Shown here: piece by piece, positions 37,832 through 45,590 of the stretch | Position numbering within the stretch: the first letter of the stretch is position 1 | How the letters are laid out: each line of letters begins with the position of its first letter | Assembly (NCBI GenBank): GCA_017616445.1 | Contig: JAFZYE010000037.1 | Span: 1 to 55,389 of the forward strand | DNA: 55,389 nucleotides | Source: Bacteroidaceae bacterium | GTDB lineage: Bacteria; Bacteroidota; Bacteroidia; Bacteroidales; Bacteroidaceae | Reading direction: 5' to 3' | Translations under genes and position numbers: made by a program | Notes under the pieces: model-generated | What the model was told of the DNA's origin: nothing | Seen by the model: the letters and a program-made list of their open reading frames with translations, nothing else | Database searches by the model: none

Positions 37832-38860
37832 TCAGTGAAGAATAAAGAAAATCAATTCTTGCATGACTTCGCCATCCGATGCACTCCCCTTTTCAATTCC
37901 CTTAAGTTTTGCATCAGTTTCTCTTAATTTGGCAATAATATCCATCGTCTTTCGAGCCGAATAATTTCGCATGGCACTCATCAATTCTTTAGCCTGCCAA
38001 CTCGAAATACCCAAATGTTGCATCAATCCGTATTCGTTTTTTTCAGGCGCATAATAAGCTTGCATGATTGAAGCGAAAAGGTTAAAAAGTATAGCAACCG
38101 TTGGGATTACTGGATTGGCTTTGGGATTAGAATTAAAATAGTTCAAGATTTGATTTGCCTTAAAAACGTCCTTTTGCACAACAGCACTTTTCAGTTCCCA
38201 GTTGTTGAATTCCTTACTAATGCCAATGTTCTCTTCCACTAGTTCTGCCGTAATGCACTCCTCCCCTTTTGGCATAGCAACCACCAACTTGTCGAGTTCG
38301 CTTGCCATACGGTTTAGATCTGTCCCTATGTTATCGGCCATCATCATCCGGGCTTTGTTATCAATAGAGAGCTGCTTCGTCTTCAAGTATTCCGTGATGA
38401 ACCCTGGAAGCATAGAATCCTTCAGCTTCTGACTTTCGAAAAGAACACCTGTTTTCTGCACAGCAGACACGATTTTCTTGCGTTTATCGACCATTCCGTT
38501 TTTGTAACATATTACCAAAATAGTAGACATTAACGGATTGACGATATAATTTGTTAATTCGTCAAGCATTAACAAATTCTGTGCCTCTTTAACAATTAAG
38601 ACCAAGTATTTCGACATCATTGGATATCGTTTCGCAGTTGAAATAATATTCATGACATCCGTTTCTCGGGTACAATATATGACCACCTGGTCGAAGCCCC
38701 GTTCTTCCTCGGTTAGGACAGTCGAAGCGATATAATCGGATATTTTGTCGATATAAAATGACTCATCACCCATCAGCAGATAGACAGGCGAATACTGACG
38801 TTTTTGTATTGCACTAACGATATCACTATAAGAAATTCCAGAGGTTGTGCTCTTTGCCAT
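37832..38860 (-). CDS. holA: DNA polymerase III subunit delta
   Basis: Clamp-loader wrench subunit that opens the beta clamp. The ATG at 38860 gives 342 aa starting MAKSTTSGISYSDIVSAIQ; the longer frame overlaps the region right after the -7 box. The N-terminal AAA+-like domain has SPVYLLMGDESFYIDKISDYI, the typical opening of HolA, with no Walker A, as expected. Also GFDQVVIYCTRETDVMNIISTAKRYPMMSKYLVLIVKEAQNL, and the C-terminal collar helices with SSWQAKELMSAMRNYS and ETDAKLKGIEKGSASD. Divergent from the HsdR_N gene, an arrangement frequent in Bacteroidota. Confidence 0.93.
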   Translation of the reverse strand: MAKSTTSGISYSDIVSAIQKRQYSPVYLLMGDESFYIDKISDYIASTVLTEEERGFDQVVIYCTRETDVMNIISTAKRYPMMSKYLVLIVKEAQNLLMLDELTNYIVNPLMSTILVICYKNGMVDKRKKIVSAVQKTGVLFESQKLKDSMLPGFITEYLKTKQLSIDNKARMMMADNIGTDLNRMASELDKLVVAMPKGEECITAELVEENIGISKEFNNWELKSAVVQKDVFKANQILNYFNSNPKANPVIPTVAILFNLFASIMQAYYAPEKNEYGLMQHLGISSWQAKELMSAMRNYSARKTMDIIAKLRETDAKLKGIEKGSASDGEVMQELIFFILH

Positions 38861-38880
38861 GATTCTTTTCGATTGTTTGT

Positions 38881-38888
38881 GCAAAGGT
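38881..38888 (-). promoter_or_regulatory. -7 box of holA
   Basis: Minus strand TACCTTTG (38888-38881), 20 bp before the chosen ATG. Confidence 0.6.
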
Positions 38889-38930
38889 AATCATTTTTCA
38901 CGAAATAGAAATAAGAACGGATAAAAAACT

Positions 38931-38982
38931 AAGAGTGAAAAGTGAAAAATCAAAAAAACTCCCAACTCCTAACTTCTAATTG
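38931..38982. repeat. heptamer arrays between holA and the HsdR_N gene
   Basis: AAGAGTG, AAAAGTG, AAAAATC on the left and ACTCCCA, ACTCCTA, ACTTCTA on the right: two arrays of opposite sense between divergent promoters, as at 54480-54590. Confidence 0.65.
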
Positions 38983-39057
38983 CATAAAAATCTCACGTTC
39001 GACAATAAAAACAAGCTTTTTTGTGCTCACTTAATCGATTTTTTCCTAACTTTTACG

Positions 39058-39065
39058 TATCTTTG
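39058..39065 (+). promoter_or_regulatory. -7 box of the HsdR_N gene
   Basis: TATCTTTG; transcription would begin near 39072. That leaves only about 6 nt before ATG 39078 and 18 nt before ATG 39090, so the second is preferred. Confidence 0.6.
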
Positions 39066-39089
39066 CAATCCAATCGTATGTATAACGCT

Positions 39090-39551
39090 ATGACTCCACT
39101 TAACCTGCCCCCCATTAAGGCAAGAATAAGAATAGAAAACGGCAAGCAGAAGATTTGGGATCATCTGCGTTGCCGCTATGTCGCACTTACACCAGAGGAG
39201 TGGGTTCGTCAACATTTCACATCATTTCTCATCCATGACAAAGGTTACAGCCCTACCCTTATGGCTAATGAAGTGAGTATCACGCTCAACGGCATGTCCC
39301 GCCGTTGCGATACGGTGCTGTACACAAAGAATCTGATGCCAAGAATGATTATAGAGTACAAACGGCCTGACGTTAAAATCACTCAGCGTGTATTCAGTCA
39401 GATTTGCCGATATAACCTTGTCATGCATGTCGATTACCTCATCGTCAGCAATGGAATAGAGCATTATTGCTGCCAAATGAACTATGACAATCAATCCTAC
39501 GTGTTTCTCAACGAAATACCCATGTATTCCGATCTCATTGAGACTTTTTGA
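39090..39551 (+). CDS. HsdR N-terminal-domain protein
   Basis: A 153-aa stand-alone protein with the type I restriction enzyme R N-terminal (HSDR_N) nuclease-like fold. It has the PD-(D/E)xK-type pattern: PEEWVRQHF helix, RCDTVLYTKNLMPRMIIEYKRPDVKITQ with Asp and the EYK pair, and a following helix QICRYNLVMHVDYLIVSNGIEHY. No helicase, methylase or specificity gene is present, so it is not a restriction system. This solo form next to holA is common in the phylum; its role is unknown, possibly in DNA repair. ATG 39078 (four codons earlier) is an alternative start. Confidence 0.85.
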   Translation: MTPLNLPPIKARIRIENGKQKIWDHLRCRYVALTPEEWVRQHFTSFLIHDKGYSPTLMANEVSITLNGMSRRCDTVLYTKNLMPRMIIEYKRPDVKITQRVFSQICRYNLVMHVDYLIVSNGIEHYCCQMNYDNQSYVFLNEIPMYSDLIETF

Positions 39552-39573
39552 CGTAGAATTACACGATTCAGTT

Positions 39574-40848
39574 TTATAATTTAATCAGCCGGATACAACG
39601 ATCGAGTTCTCTGGTGATTGCCTCCTTGTCGAGATGCTGACCGATGAACACGATTTTCTGCATGCGGTCACCGTAAGTTTCATCCCAGTCTTTCCTAACT
39701 CCCGGCTCAGCCTCCATCAACCGCTGTAGCTCATCCTCTGGCATCGTAGCATACCACTGTCCTGCTTTTGACACAGTCATCTGGCGACCTGCCTGCTCAA
39801 AGATGTAGCACATTTCCGGTTCATCGCAGAAATAGCAGATACCCTTTGCACGGATTACGTTTTTAGGCCAGTGCTGCGCCACGAACTCATCGAAGAGCAT
39901 CAAATCAAACGGTTGGCGACGATAGTACACAAAAGTACCTATTCCATATTCCTCGGCCTCTCCTTCATCATCATGGTGATGATGGTGGTGATGGTCATGT
40001 GAGTGATGGGAATCATGATGATGTTCGTGACCTTCCTCCTCTTCGTCGTCTTCATGTTCATGGTCGTGGTCATCATCATCATCTTCATCATCTTCCTCAT
40101 CGTGGTCATCGTCATGGTGTCCTTCGATTTCCTCAATCCACGCTGCAGAGGATGCCACTTTATTGAAATTAAACATGTTGGTGTTGAGCAGCTTGTCTAA
40201 TTCTACGTCACCATAGTTACAGTCGATGATTTCTGCCTTTGGCTGAAGAGCACGTACAATTTGGCGAATACGTTCAAGTTCATACGGTTCAACCTCCGCC
40301 GCCTTGTTCAGCAATACAATATTACAGAATTCTATCTGCTGTATGACTAAGTTTTCGATGTCTTCCTCGTCGATATGTTCACGCATGAGGTCGTTTCCAC
40401 TACCGAATTCGTCTCGCATACGTAGGGCATCCACCACTGTGACAATACAGTCAAGCACAGGATAGCCATCCTTACGATACTTCTCCTCCATATAAGGGAT
40501 TGAGCAGATGGTCTGGGCAATTGGCGCGGGTTCGCAAATACCACTTGCCTCAATGACAATGTAATCAAAACTACGCATCTTGACGAGGTCATGTAACTGC
40601 TCTACAAGATCCATCTTAAGTGTACAGCAGATACATCCGTTTTGCAACGCCACCAAGTTATCATCCTTCTGCCCCACGACTCCACCTTTCTCTATCAGTG
40701 TAGCGTCGATATTCACTTCACCGATATCGTTGACAATCACGGCAAACTTAATGCCGCGACGATTTGACAAGATTCTATTAAGCAACGTAGTCTTGCCACT
40801 GCCGAGATAACCCGTAAGTAGCAAGACTGGTACAACATTGTTATTCAT
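39574..40848 (-). CDS. CobW/COG0523-type GTPase, putative metal chaperone
   Basis: A 424-aa G3E GTPase. Walker A is GYLGSGKT (13-20), the conserved metal-binding CICC motif is at 72-75, Walker B-like IVIEASGICEP is near 93, and NKAAEV serves as the guanine-specificity element. A C-terminal CobW_C domain (about 303-420) includes IRAKGICYF and QKIVFIGQHLD. Between the domains (about 243-297) lies a stretch of some 55 residues made almost only of His, Asp and Glu, which should bind several divalent metal ions. Such proteins deliver zinc, or other metals, to client enzymes; the client is not identifiable here and no Zur-type site was recognised. It lies 7 bp before the stop-to-start junction with the zinc-ribbon gene, which precedes it in the same operon. 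Confidence 0.9.
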   Translation of the reverse strand: MNNNVVPVLLLTGYLGSGKTTLLNRILSNRRGIKFAVIVNDIGEVNIDATLIEKGGVVGQKDDNLVALQNGCICCTLKMDLVEQLHDLVKMRSFDYIVIEASGICEPAPIAQTICSIPYMEEKYRKDGYPVLDCIVTVVDALRMRDEFGSGNDLMREHIDEEDIENLVIQQIEFCNIVLLNKAAEVEPYELERIRQIVRALQPKAEIIDCNYGDVELDKLLNTNMFNFNKVASSAAWIEEIEGHHDDDHDEEDDEDDDDDHDHEHEDDEEEEGHEHHHDSHHSHDHHHHHHHDDEGEAEEYGIGTFVYYRRQPFDLMLFDEFVAQHWPKNVIRAKGICYFCDEPEMCYIFEQAGRQMTVSKAGQWYATMPEDELQRLMEAEPGVRKDWDETYGDRMQKIVFIGQHLDKEAITRELDRCIRLIKL

Positions 40849-40854
40849 TGTTAA

Positions 40855-41736
40855 TTATTCCTCAATATCCGTTTCTATTTCATCAATCAGATCCACTGGC
40901 TCAACTGGCTGTTCTTCAACCTTTGCCTCAGCACGTCTGCTGCGACGCGCACGCTTCTTTGGCTCTTCTGTAGGTTTTTCGATTTTCACACCTGCCAGCT
41001 CTGGATCGATCAAGATTCGTCCGCAATACTCACACACGATGATTTTCTTGTGAATACGCACATCAAGTTGACGCTGAGGAGGTATCTGAGCAAAACATCC
41101 ACCACAAGAATCACGCTGCACATACACGATACCCAATCCGTTACGACAGCTCTTGCGAATTCGCTTGAAAGAGCGCAACAGGTTTGGTTCGATGGAAAGC
41201 TCAAGGTTCTTGGCTTTTTCACGCAACTTCTCCTCGTCTGCCTTTGTCTCAGCAACAATCTCATCCAACTCGTTCTTCTTTACTTCGAGGTCCTGCAGAC
41301 GTTCATCCAGCAGGTTCTGGCTTGTAACCAACAGGTCTTCCTTCTGCTTCTCTGAATTGATTGCTTCACGAATCTTCTTGTTACAGAGTTCCACTTCAAG
41401 TGTTTGGAATTCTATTTCCTTGTTGAGCGTATCGTATTCACGGTTGTTGCGCACATTGTCCAACTGCTCCTTGTACGTAGCGATCTTGCCGTTGGCAATT
41501 TCAATATCGCCCTTGAGAGCATTCACACTTGAGCGCAGTTCTGCGATCTCGTTACGTGTACGCTCCATACGAGTGTTGAGTCCTTCCACCTCGTCTTCAA
41601 GGTCTTCCACTTCCAGCGGAAGCTCGCCACGAAGGGTGCGGATTCTGTCAATTTCCGAAAGCACGGACTGTAACTGGTAAAGGAGTTTCAGTTTATCCTC
41701 TACTGATAATTCTGCGGGTGTAAGTTTTCTTTTCAT
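40855..41736 (-). CDS. coiled-coil protein with C4 zinc ribbon
   Basis: A 293-aa cytoplasmic protein: a long antiparallel coiled coil (about 10-185, heptads with Leu, Glu and Lys), then a zinc ribbon (about 205-240) with CGGCFAQIPP and CEYCGRIL supplying four Cys. This is the zf-RING_7/DUF164 family. The C-terminal tail is Arg- and Glu-rich and low in complexity. The family is widespread and its role is poorly defined, with suggestions in nucleic acid or ribosome-related processes. It lies between Nif3 (24 bp upstream) and the CobW GTPase (6 bp downstream), so a zinc link between the proteins is plausible but unproven. Confidence 0.88.
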   Translation of the reverse strand: MKRKLTPAELSVEDKLKLLYQLQSVLSEIDRIRTLRGELPLEVEDLEDEVEGLNTRMERTRNEIAELRSSVNALKGDIEIANGKIATYKEQLDNVRNNREYDTLNKEIEFQTLEVELCNKKIREAINSEKQKEDLLVTSQNLLDERLQDLEVKKNELDEIVAETKADEEKLREKAKNLELSIEPNLLRSFKRIRKSCRNGLGIVYVQRDSCGGCFAQIPPQRQLDVRIHKKIIVCEYCGRILIDPELAGVKIEKPTEEPKKRARRSRRAEAKVEEQPVEPVDLIDEIETDIEE

Positions 41737-41760
41737 TGTCTTATACTATTTACAGTTTAA

Positions 41761-42543
41761 CTATTTACAATTAATTGGATTCGTTTTGAGTTGAGTGTCA
41801 TAGACAGGTATTTGGGCTACTGCCTTGCTGATGATTTCCCGAAAGAGTTCCAGCGTATATTGCTCGCTTTCGAAATGTCCGATTTCCATCATCAGCATTT
41901 CCTCTTCGTGACCAAAGAAACGATGGTAGCCAATCTCACCTGTAATGAACGCATCGGCACCCTGCTCAATGGCTTTCGGTATGAGGAATGCACCAGCACC
42001 TCCACACAGTGCCACTCTTCGCACTTGCTGTCCCTTCCATTCGTTATAGCGCACACTATCAACATGGAAGGTTTCTTTCACCAATTGAATGAAAGCCTGA
42101 GACGTCATCGCTGCCGGCAACTCACCAATCAGTCCACTTCCACCGTCCATACCCACTTTAGGGTCAAGCCATTGAAGTGCAGTCAACTGCAATTTCTCTG
42201 CCATCTTGTGGTTCACTCCACCAGGGGCATTGTCGAGATTTGTATGAGCTGCATAAAGGGTAATGTCGTGCTTGATTGCCTTGATGACTACGCGTTCTAT
42301 GTAGTCCTTACCAGCGATGGACTTCAACGGATGGAACAACAACGGATGGTGGCTCACCACCATGTTGCACCCTCGACTGACGGCCTCATCTATCACAGCC
42401 TCTGTCACGTCTAAACACAATAATACCCCTGTAGCATCTACGTCCTGAGGTAGTCCAATCTGCAGTCCAGCGTTATCGAATCCGTCTTGCAGGGCCAAAG
42501 GCGCAAAGTCTTCAAGGGCATCAATAATTTGCCTGATCTTCAT
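41761..42543 (-). CDS. Nif3-like dinuclear metal centre protein
   Basis: A 260-aa member of the Nif3/DUF34 family, which forms a hexameric toroid with two metals per subunit. Metal ligands are visible in VVSHHPLLFHPLK (His pair), LYAAHTNLDNA (His and Asp), and the C-terminal IGHFESEQY (His and Glu). The gene is the short form without the central insertion found in many homologues. A GTP cyclohydrolase-like activity has been suggested for the family but is not established. It heads the operon Nif3, zinc ribbon, CobW. The promoter (-7 box 42552-42559) lies against a heptamer array. Confidence 0.92.
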   Translation of the reverse strand: MKIRQIIDALEDFAPLALQDGFDNAGLQIGLPQDVDATGVLLCLDVTEAVIDEAVSRGCNMVVSHHPLLFHPLKSIAGKDYIERVVIKAIKHDITLYAAHTNLDNAPGGVNHKMAEKLQLTALQWLDPKVGMDGGSGLIGELPAAMTSQAFIQLVKETFHVDSVRYNEWKGQQVRRVALCGGAGAFLIPKAIEQGADAFITGEIGYHRFFGHEEEMLMMEIGHFESEQYTLELFREIISKAVAQIPVYDTQLKTNPINCK

Positions 42544-42551
42544 AAGTGGTG

Positions 42552-42559
42552 CAAAGGTA
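42552..42559 (-). promoter_or_regulatory. -7 box of the Nif3 operon
   Basis: Minus strand TACCTTTG (42559-42552), 9-16 bp before the ATG, so the mRNA is nearly leaderless. The heptamer array at 42567-42596 covers the -33 region. Confidence 0.65.
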
Positions 42560-42566
42560 CAAAAAA

Positions 42567-42596
42567 GTTAAGAGTTAAGAGTCAAGAATTAAGAAC
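42567..42596. repeat. heptamer array over a promoter -33 region
   Basis: GTTAAGA, GTTAAGA, GTCAAGA, ATTAAGA from 42567. Nearly the same sequence follows the GH27 promoter in the same orientation at 54485. Confidence 0.8.
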
Positions 42597-42707
42597 AAAG
42601 TGAAGATTTCTGATAAAAAAAGGCAAAAACTGTGCTCCTTTAAATAAAATAAGGTGTAAAACCGCAAGTTTTTCACCATCAACACGTTAAATAACGGGAA
42701 AAAGCCG

Positions 42708-42715
42708 TAAATTTG
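42708..42715 (+). promoter_or_regulatory. -7 box of the second GH3 gene
   Basis: TAAATTTG, 56 bp before the ATG. The -33 region is poor. Confidence 0.5.
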
Positions 42716-42770
42716 TCTCACTAAAGGGAAAAGGATAAAAAAGTAGAAACAATTAATATCAAGTCAAAAC

Positions 42771-44936
42771 ATGAAATTATTTTTTACGACTTTGAGCATC
42801 ATGCTGATAAGCATGTCGCTACAAGCACAGAACTCCCAATCGAAAGGAAGACCTGTCTATCTTGACGAGAGACAACCCATCGAAGCCCGAGTGAAGGATG
42901 CGCTGAGCCGCATGACCCTCGAAGAGAAAGTGAAACTCTGTCACGCACAGGGTAAGTTCTATTCAAATGGCGTACCGCGTCTCGGCATCCCTGGACTGTG
43001 GTCATCCGACGGACCTCACGGAGTACGCTTCGAGATGAACTGGGCTGATTGGGGACATTCAGGTTGGGAAATCGACTCGTGTACCGCGTTCCCTACCCTT
43101 ACCTGTCTGGCTGCCACTTGGAACGAAGAGCTGGCATACCAATACGGCAAGGGTGTTGGTGAAGAAGCCCGCTATCGAAACAAGAACGTAATGCTCGGCC
43201 CAGGTGTGAACATCTATCGCACTCCACTCAATGGCCGCAACTTCGAATATATGGGCGAAGACCCTTACTTAGCAGCCACTCTGGTTGTGCCTTACATCAA
43301 AGGAGTGCAGTCGAATGGTGTCGCCAGCTGCGTGAAGCACTACTGTGTGAACAACCAAGAGACCAACCGCATGGGTGTGAACGTAGAAGTGAGCGAACGT
43401 GCCCTGCGTGAAATCTACCTCCCTGCCTTCCGTGCTGCAGTCCAGGAAGCTGGTGTATGGGCCTTGATGGGATCGTATAATAAGGTTCGCGGTCAGCATG
43501 CCTGTCACAATGAATATACCCTACAGACAATCCTGAAAGGCGAATGGGGATTCGACGGTGTCGTGATGTCCGACTGGGACGGAACCCACAACGCTAAAGA
43601 GGCTGCCTACAACGGACTGGACATCGAGATGGGTACTTCGAACCGTCCCGACAAGGGCATCTTCGGACGTAACTTCCGTTTCGACGAAAGCTATCTCGGC
43701 AACGACTTCCTCAAAGGGCTGCGCGACGGCACCTACCCCATGGAACTCGTGAACGACAAAGCCACCCGTGTACTGCGCCTCATCTTCCGTACGGCGATGA
43801 ACCGTCAGGGATTCGGCAAGATGGACTATGCCGCTCATTCCGAAATCGTGAAGCAGATAGGTAGCGAGGGAGTCGTGTTGCTCCAGAACAACAAGGTGGG
43901 CAAAACACCGCTGCTCCCTATCGCCCCCAGTCAATACAACAAGATACTCATCGTAGGCGATAATGCAACCCGTGTGCTCTCACACGGAGGTCAATCATCT
44001 GAGCTGAATCCACAGCACGAGACATCGGTGCTGAAGGCATTTCAGGATCGCTATGGCGACAAGATCAGCTACGCACAAGGATATGCAGTAGAACGTAATC
44101 CCAACGAGCAACTGCGTCAGGAGGCTGTCGAGAAAGCCAAGCAGGCCGATCTCATCATCTACGTAGGCGGACTCAACAAGGAGTCGGGTCAGGACTGCGA
44201 AGGAAGCGACCGCCGCTCTATGGGACTCTCGTTCGGACAGAACGAACTCATCACCGCTCTCCTCAACGCCAACCCACGCATCGTGTTCGTCATGATGTCG
44301 GGAAATGCCATGGAACTGCCCGAACTGAAACGGATGCCTGCCATCCTCCATGCATGGTATCTGGGTAGCGATGCAGGCGATATCGTTGCCGACATCATAA
44401 CAGGCAAGGTATGCCCAAGCGGCAAACTGCCATTCTCCTACCCTGTACGTCTTGAAGATAACGGAGCCATGTCGTTCGGAGCAGAGTCATACCCAGGAGT
44501 GAACGGCACCCAGACCTACAAGGAAGACATCCTCGTGGGCTATCGCTGGCACGACACGAAAGGCATCCCTGCCCTCTTCCCATTCGGTTACGGACTGAGC
44601 TACACCACCTTCAAGTACGGCAAGCCTACCCTCAACGGACGTACCGTAACAGTAGCAGTCACCAATACAGGAAAGGTGGAAGGCAAGGAAGTCGTACAGC
44701 TCTATGTCGGTGACGACCAGGCCAGCGTGCTCCGCCCTGTGAAGGAGTTGAAACACTTCAAGAAAATCAACCTCCGCCCAGGTGAGACCCAGACAGTAAC
44801 GTTTACCATCAACGACGACGACCTCAAGTTCTACGACGAGGCATCTAAGGGATGGAAACTCGAACCAGGTTCGTTCACCCTTTACATCGGAAGTTCAAGC
44901 ACCGATATTCGCGGGAAACTGAAACTCAGTATTTAG
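42771..44936 (+). CDS. glycoside hydrolase family 3 (beta-glucosidase/xylosidase)
   Basis: A 721-aa exported GH3 enzyme with signal peptide (FFTTLSIMLISMSLQA, cleavage near 18-20). Barrel motifs: MTLEEKVKLCHAQ, WSSDGPHGVR, NIYRTPLNGRNFEYMGEDPYLA, CVKHYCVNNQE, and the nucleophile Asp268 in DGVVMSDWDGTH. The alpha/beta sandwich includes VGGLNKESGQDCEGSDRRSMGL with a Glu suited to acid/base catalysis, and the fibronectin-III-like C-terminus has YGLSYTTF and VTNTGKVEGKEVVQLYVGD. It has no PA14 insert. Exo-acting release of glucose or xylose is expected. It is probably periplasmic. lemA follows after a heptamer array, without a clear terminator. Confidence 0.94.
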   Translation: MKLFFTTLSIMLISMSLQAQNSQSKGRPVYLDERQPIEARVKDALSRMTLEEKVKLCHAQGKFYSNGVPRLGIPGLWSSDGPHGVRFEMNWADWGHSGWEIDSCTAFPTLTCLAATWNEELAYQYGKGVGEEARYRNKNVMLGPGVNIYRTPLNGRNFEYMGEDPYLAATLVVPYIKGVQSNGVASCVKHYCVNNQETNRMGVNVEVSERALREIYLPAFRAAVQEAGVWALMGSYNKVRGQHACHNEYTLQTILKGEWGFDGVVMSDWDGTHNAKEAAYNGLDIEMGTSNRPDKGIFGRNFRFDESYLGNDFLKGLRDGTYPMELVNDKATRVLRLIFRTAMNRQGFGKMDYAAHSEIVKQIGSEGVVLLQNNKVGKTPLLPIAPSQYNKILIVGDNATRVLSHGGQSSELNPQHETSVLKAFQDRYGDKISYAQGYAVERNPNEQLRQEAVEKAKQADLIIYVGGLNKESGQDCEGSDRRSMGLSFGQNELITALLNANPRIVFVMMSGNAMELPELKRMPAILHAWYLGSDAGDIVADIITGKVCPSGKLPFSYPVRLEDNGAMSFGAESYPGVNGTQTYKEDILVGYRWHDTKGIPALFPFGYGLSYTTFKYGKPTLNGRTVTVAVTNTGKVEGKEVVQLYVGDDQASVLRPVKELKHFKKINLRPGETQTVTFTINDDDLKFYDEASKGWKLEPGSFTLYIGSSSTDIRGKLKLSI

Positions 44937-44937
44937 A

Positions 44938-44983
44938 CTTTAGGCTCTAGACTTTAGACTTTAAACTATAAACTTTAAACAAT
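44938..44983. repeat. heptamer array between GH3 and lemA
   Basis: TAGACTT, TAGACTT, TAAACTA, TAAACTT, TAAACAA-type units follow one another. Confidence 0.75.
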
Positions 44984-44990
44984 AACCATT

Positions 44991-45587
44991 ATGAATATTA
45001 CTTTAGGTTCAGGTATTTTGGGCACTGCATTCTTCGCAGTTGTCGTAGTGTTAGTGATTATCCTCGTTATCTATTTCATCAGCACCCAGCGTTCACTCGT
45101 CAACCTCGACGAGATGTGCAAGAACGCACTCAGTCAGATTGAAGTTCAGCTCAACTCACGTTGGGATGCCCTATTAGGATTGGCTCAGGTTGCATCGAAA
45201 TATGCCAAGCACGAGTCGGAAACCCTTATCAACGTCATCCAGCAGCGTCGCGGCGAGACTGTCAATACGCCTGAGGCTGTAAACGAGCAGCAGAGTGCAC
45301 TCCGTCAGGTCATGGGACAGCTGATGGCCATCCGTGAGAGCTATCCTGAGCTCAAGGCCGATAACCTCTTCATCGAGGTACAGGACGGTGTGAAGCAATA
45401 CGAGGAGAACGTGCGCATGTCACGTATGATTTACAATGATACCACCACCAAGATGAACCGCATGGTGCGCCAGTGGCCTTCATCCATCGTGGCTTCGATG
45501 CTCCATTTCAATGTGAGAGAGTATCTCAAGGTCGATGAAGAACAGAAGAAGAGTTATCCAAACCTCAACGAAGCATTCAACCAGTAA
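44991..45587 (+). CDS. LemA family protein
   Basis: A 198-aa protein with one N-terminal transmembrane helix (about 9-28, TAFFAVVVVLVIILVIYFIS) and an all-helical domain. LemA hallmarks are NLDEMCKNALSQIEVQLNSRWDALLGL and the later NVRMSRMIYNDTTTKMNRMVRQWPSSIVASM (family: YN..V..YN...). The N-terminus is outside, as in other LemA proteins, by inference. Function unresolved. It lies 3 bp before a DUF2207 gene; LemA and DUF2207 proteins are commonly paired, suggesting a joint membrane function. Confidence 0.93.
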   Translation: MNITLGSGILGTAFFAVVVVLVIILVIYFISTQRSLVNLDEMCKNALSQIEVQLNSRWDALLGLAQVASKYAKHESETLINVIQQRRGETVNTPEAVNEQQSALRQVMGQLMAIRESYPELKADNLFIEVQDGVKQYEENVRMSRMIYNDTTTKMNRMVRQWPSSIVASMLHFNVREYLKVDEEQKKSYPNLNEAFNQ

Positions 45588-45590
45588 ACG

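Noticed and set aside
39090-39551. type I restriction system
   Set aside because: Only the HsdR_N domain is present; no helicase part, HsdM or HsdS is nearby.
40003-40200. hydrophobic plus-strand frame (Met/Val/Ile-rich)
   Set aside because: It is the antisense reading of the His/Asp-rich segment of the CobW gene.
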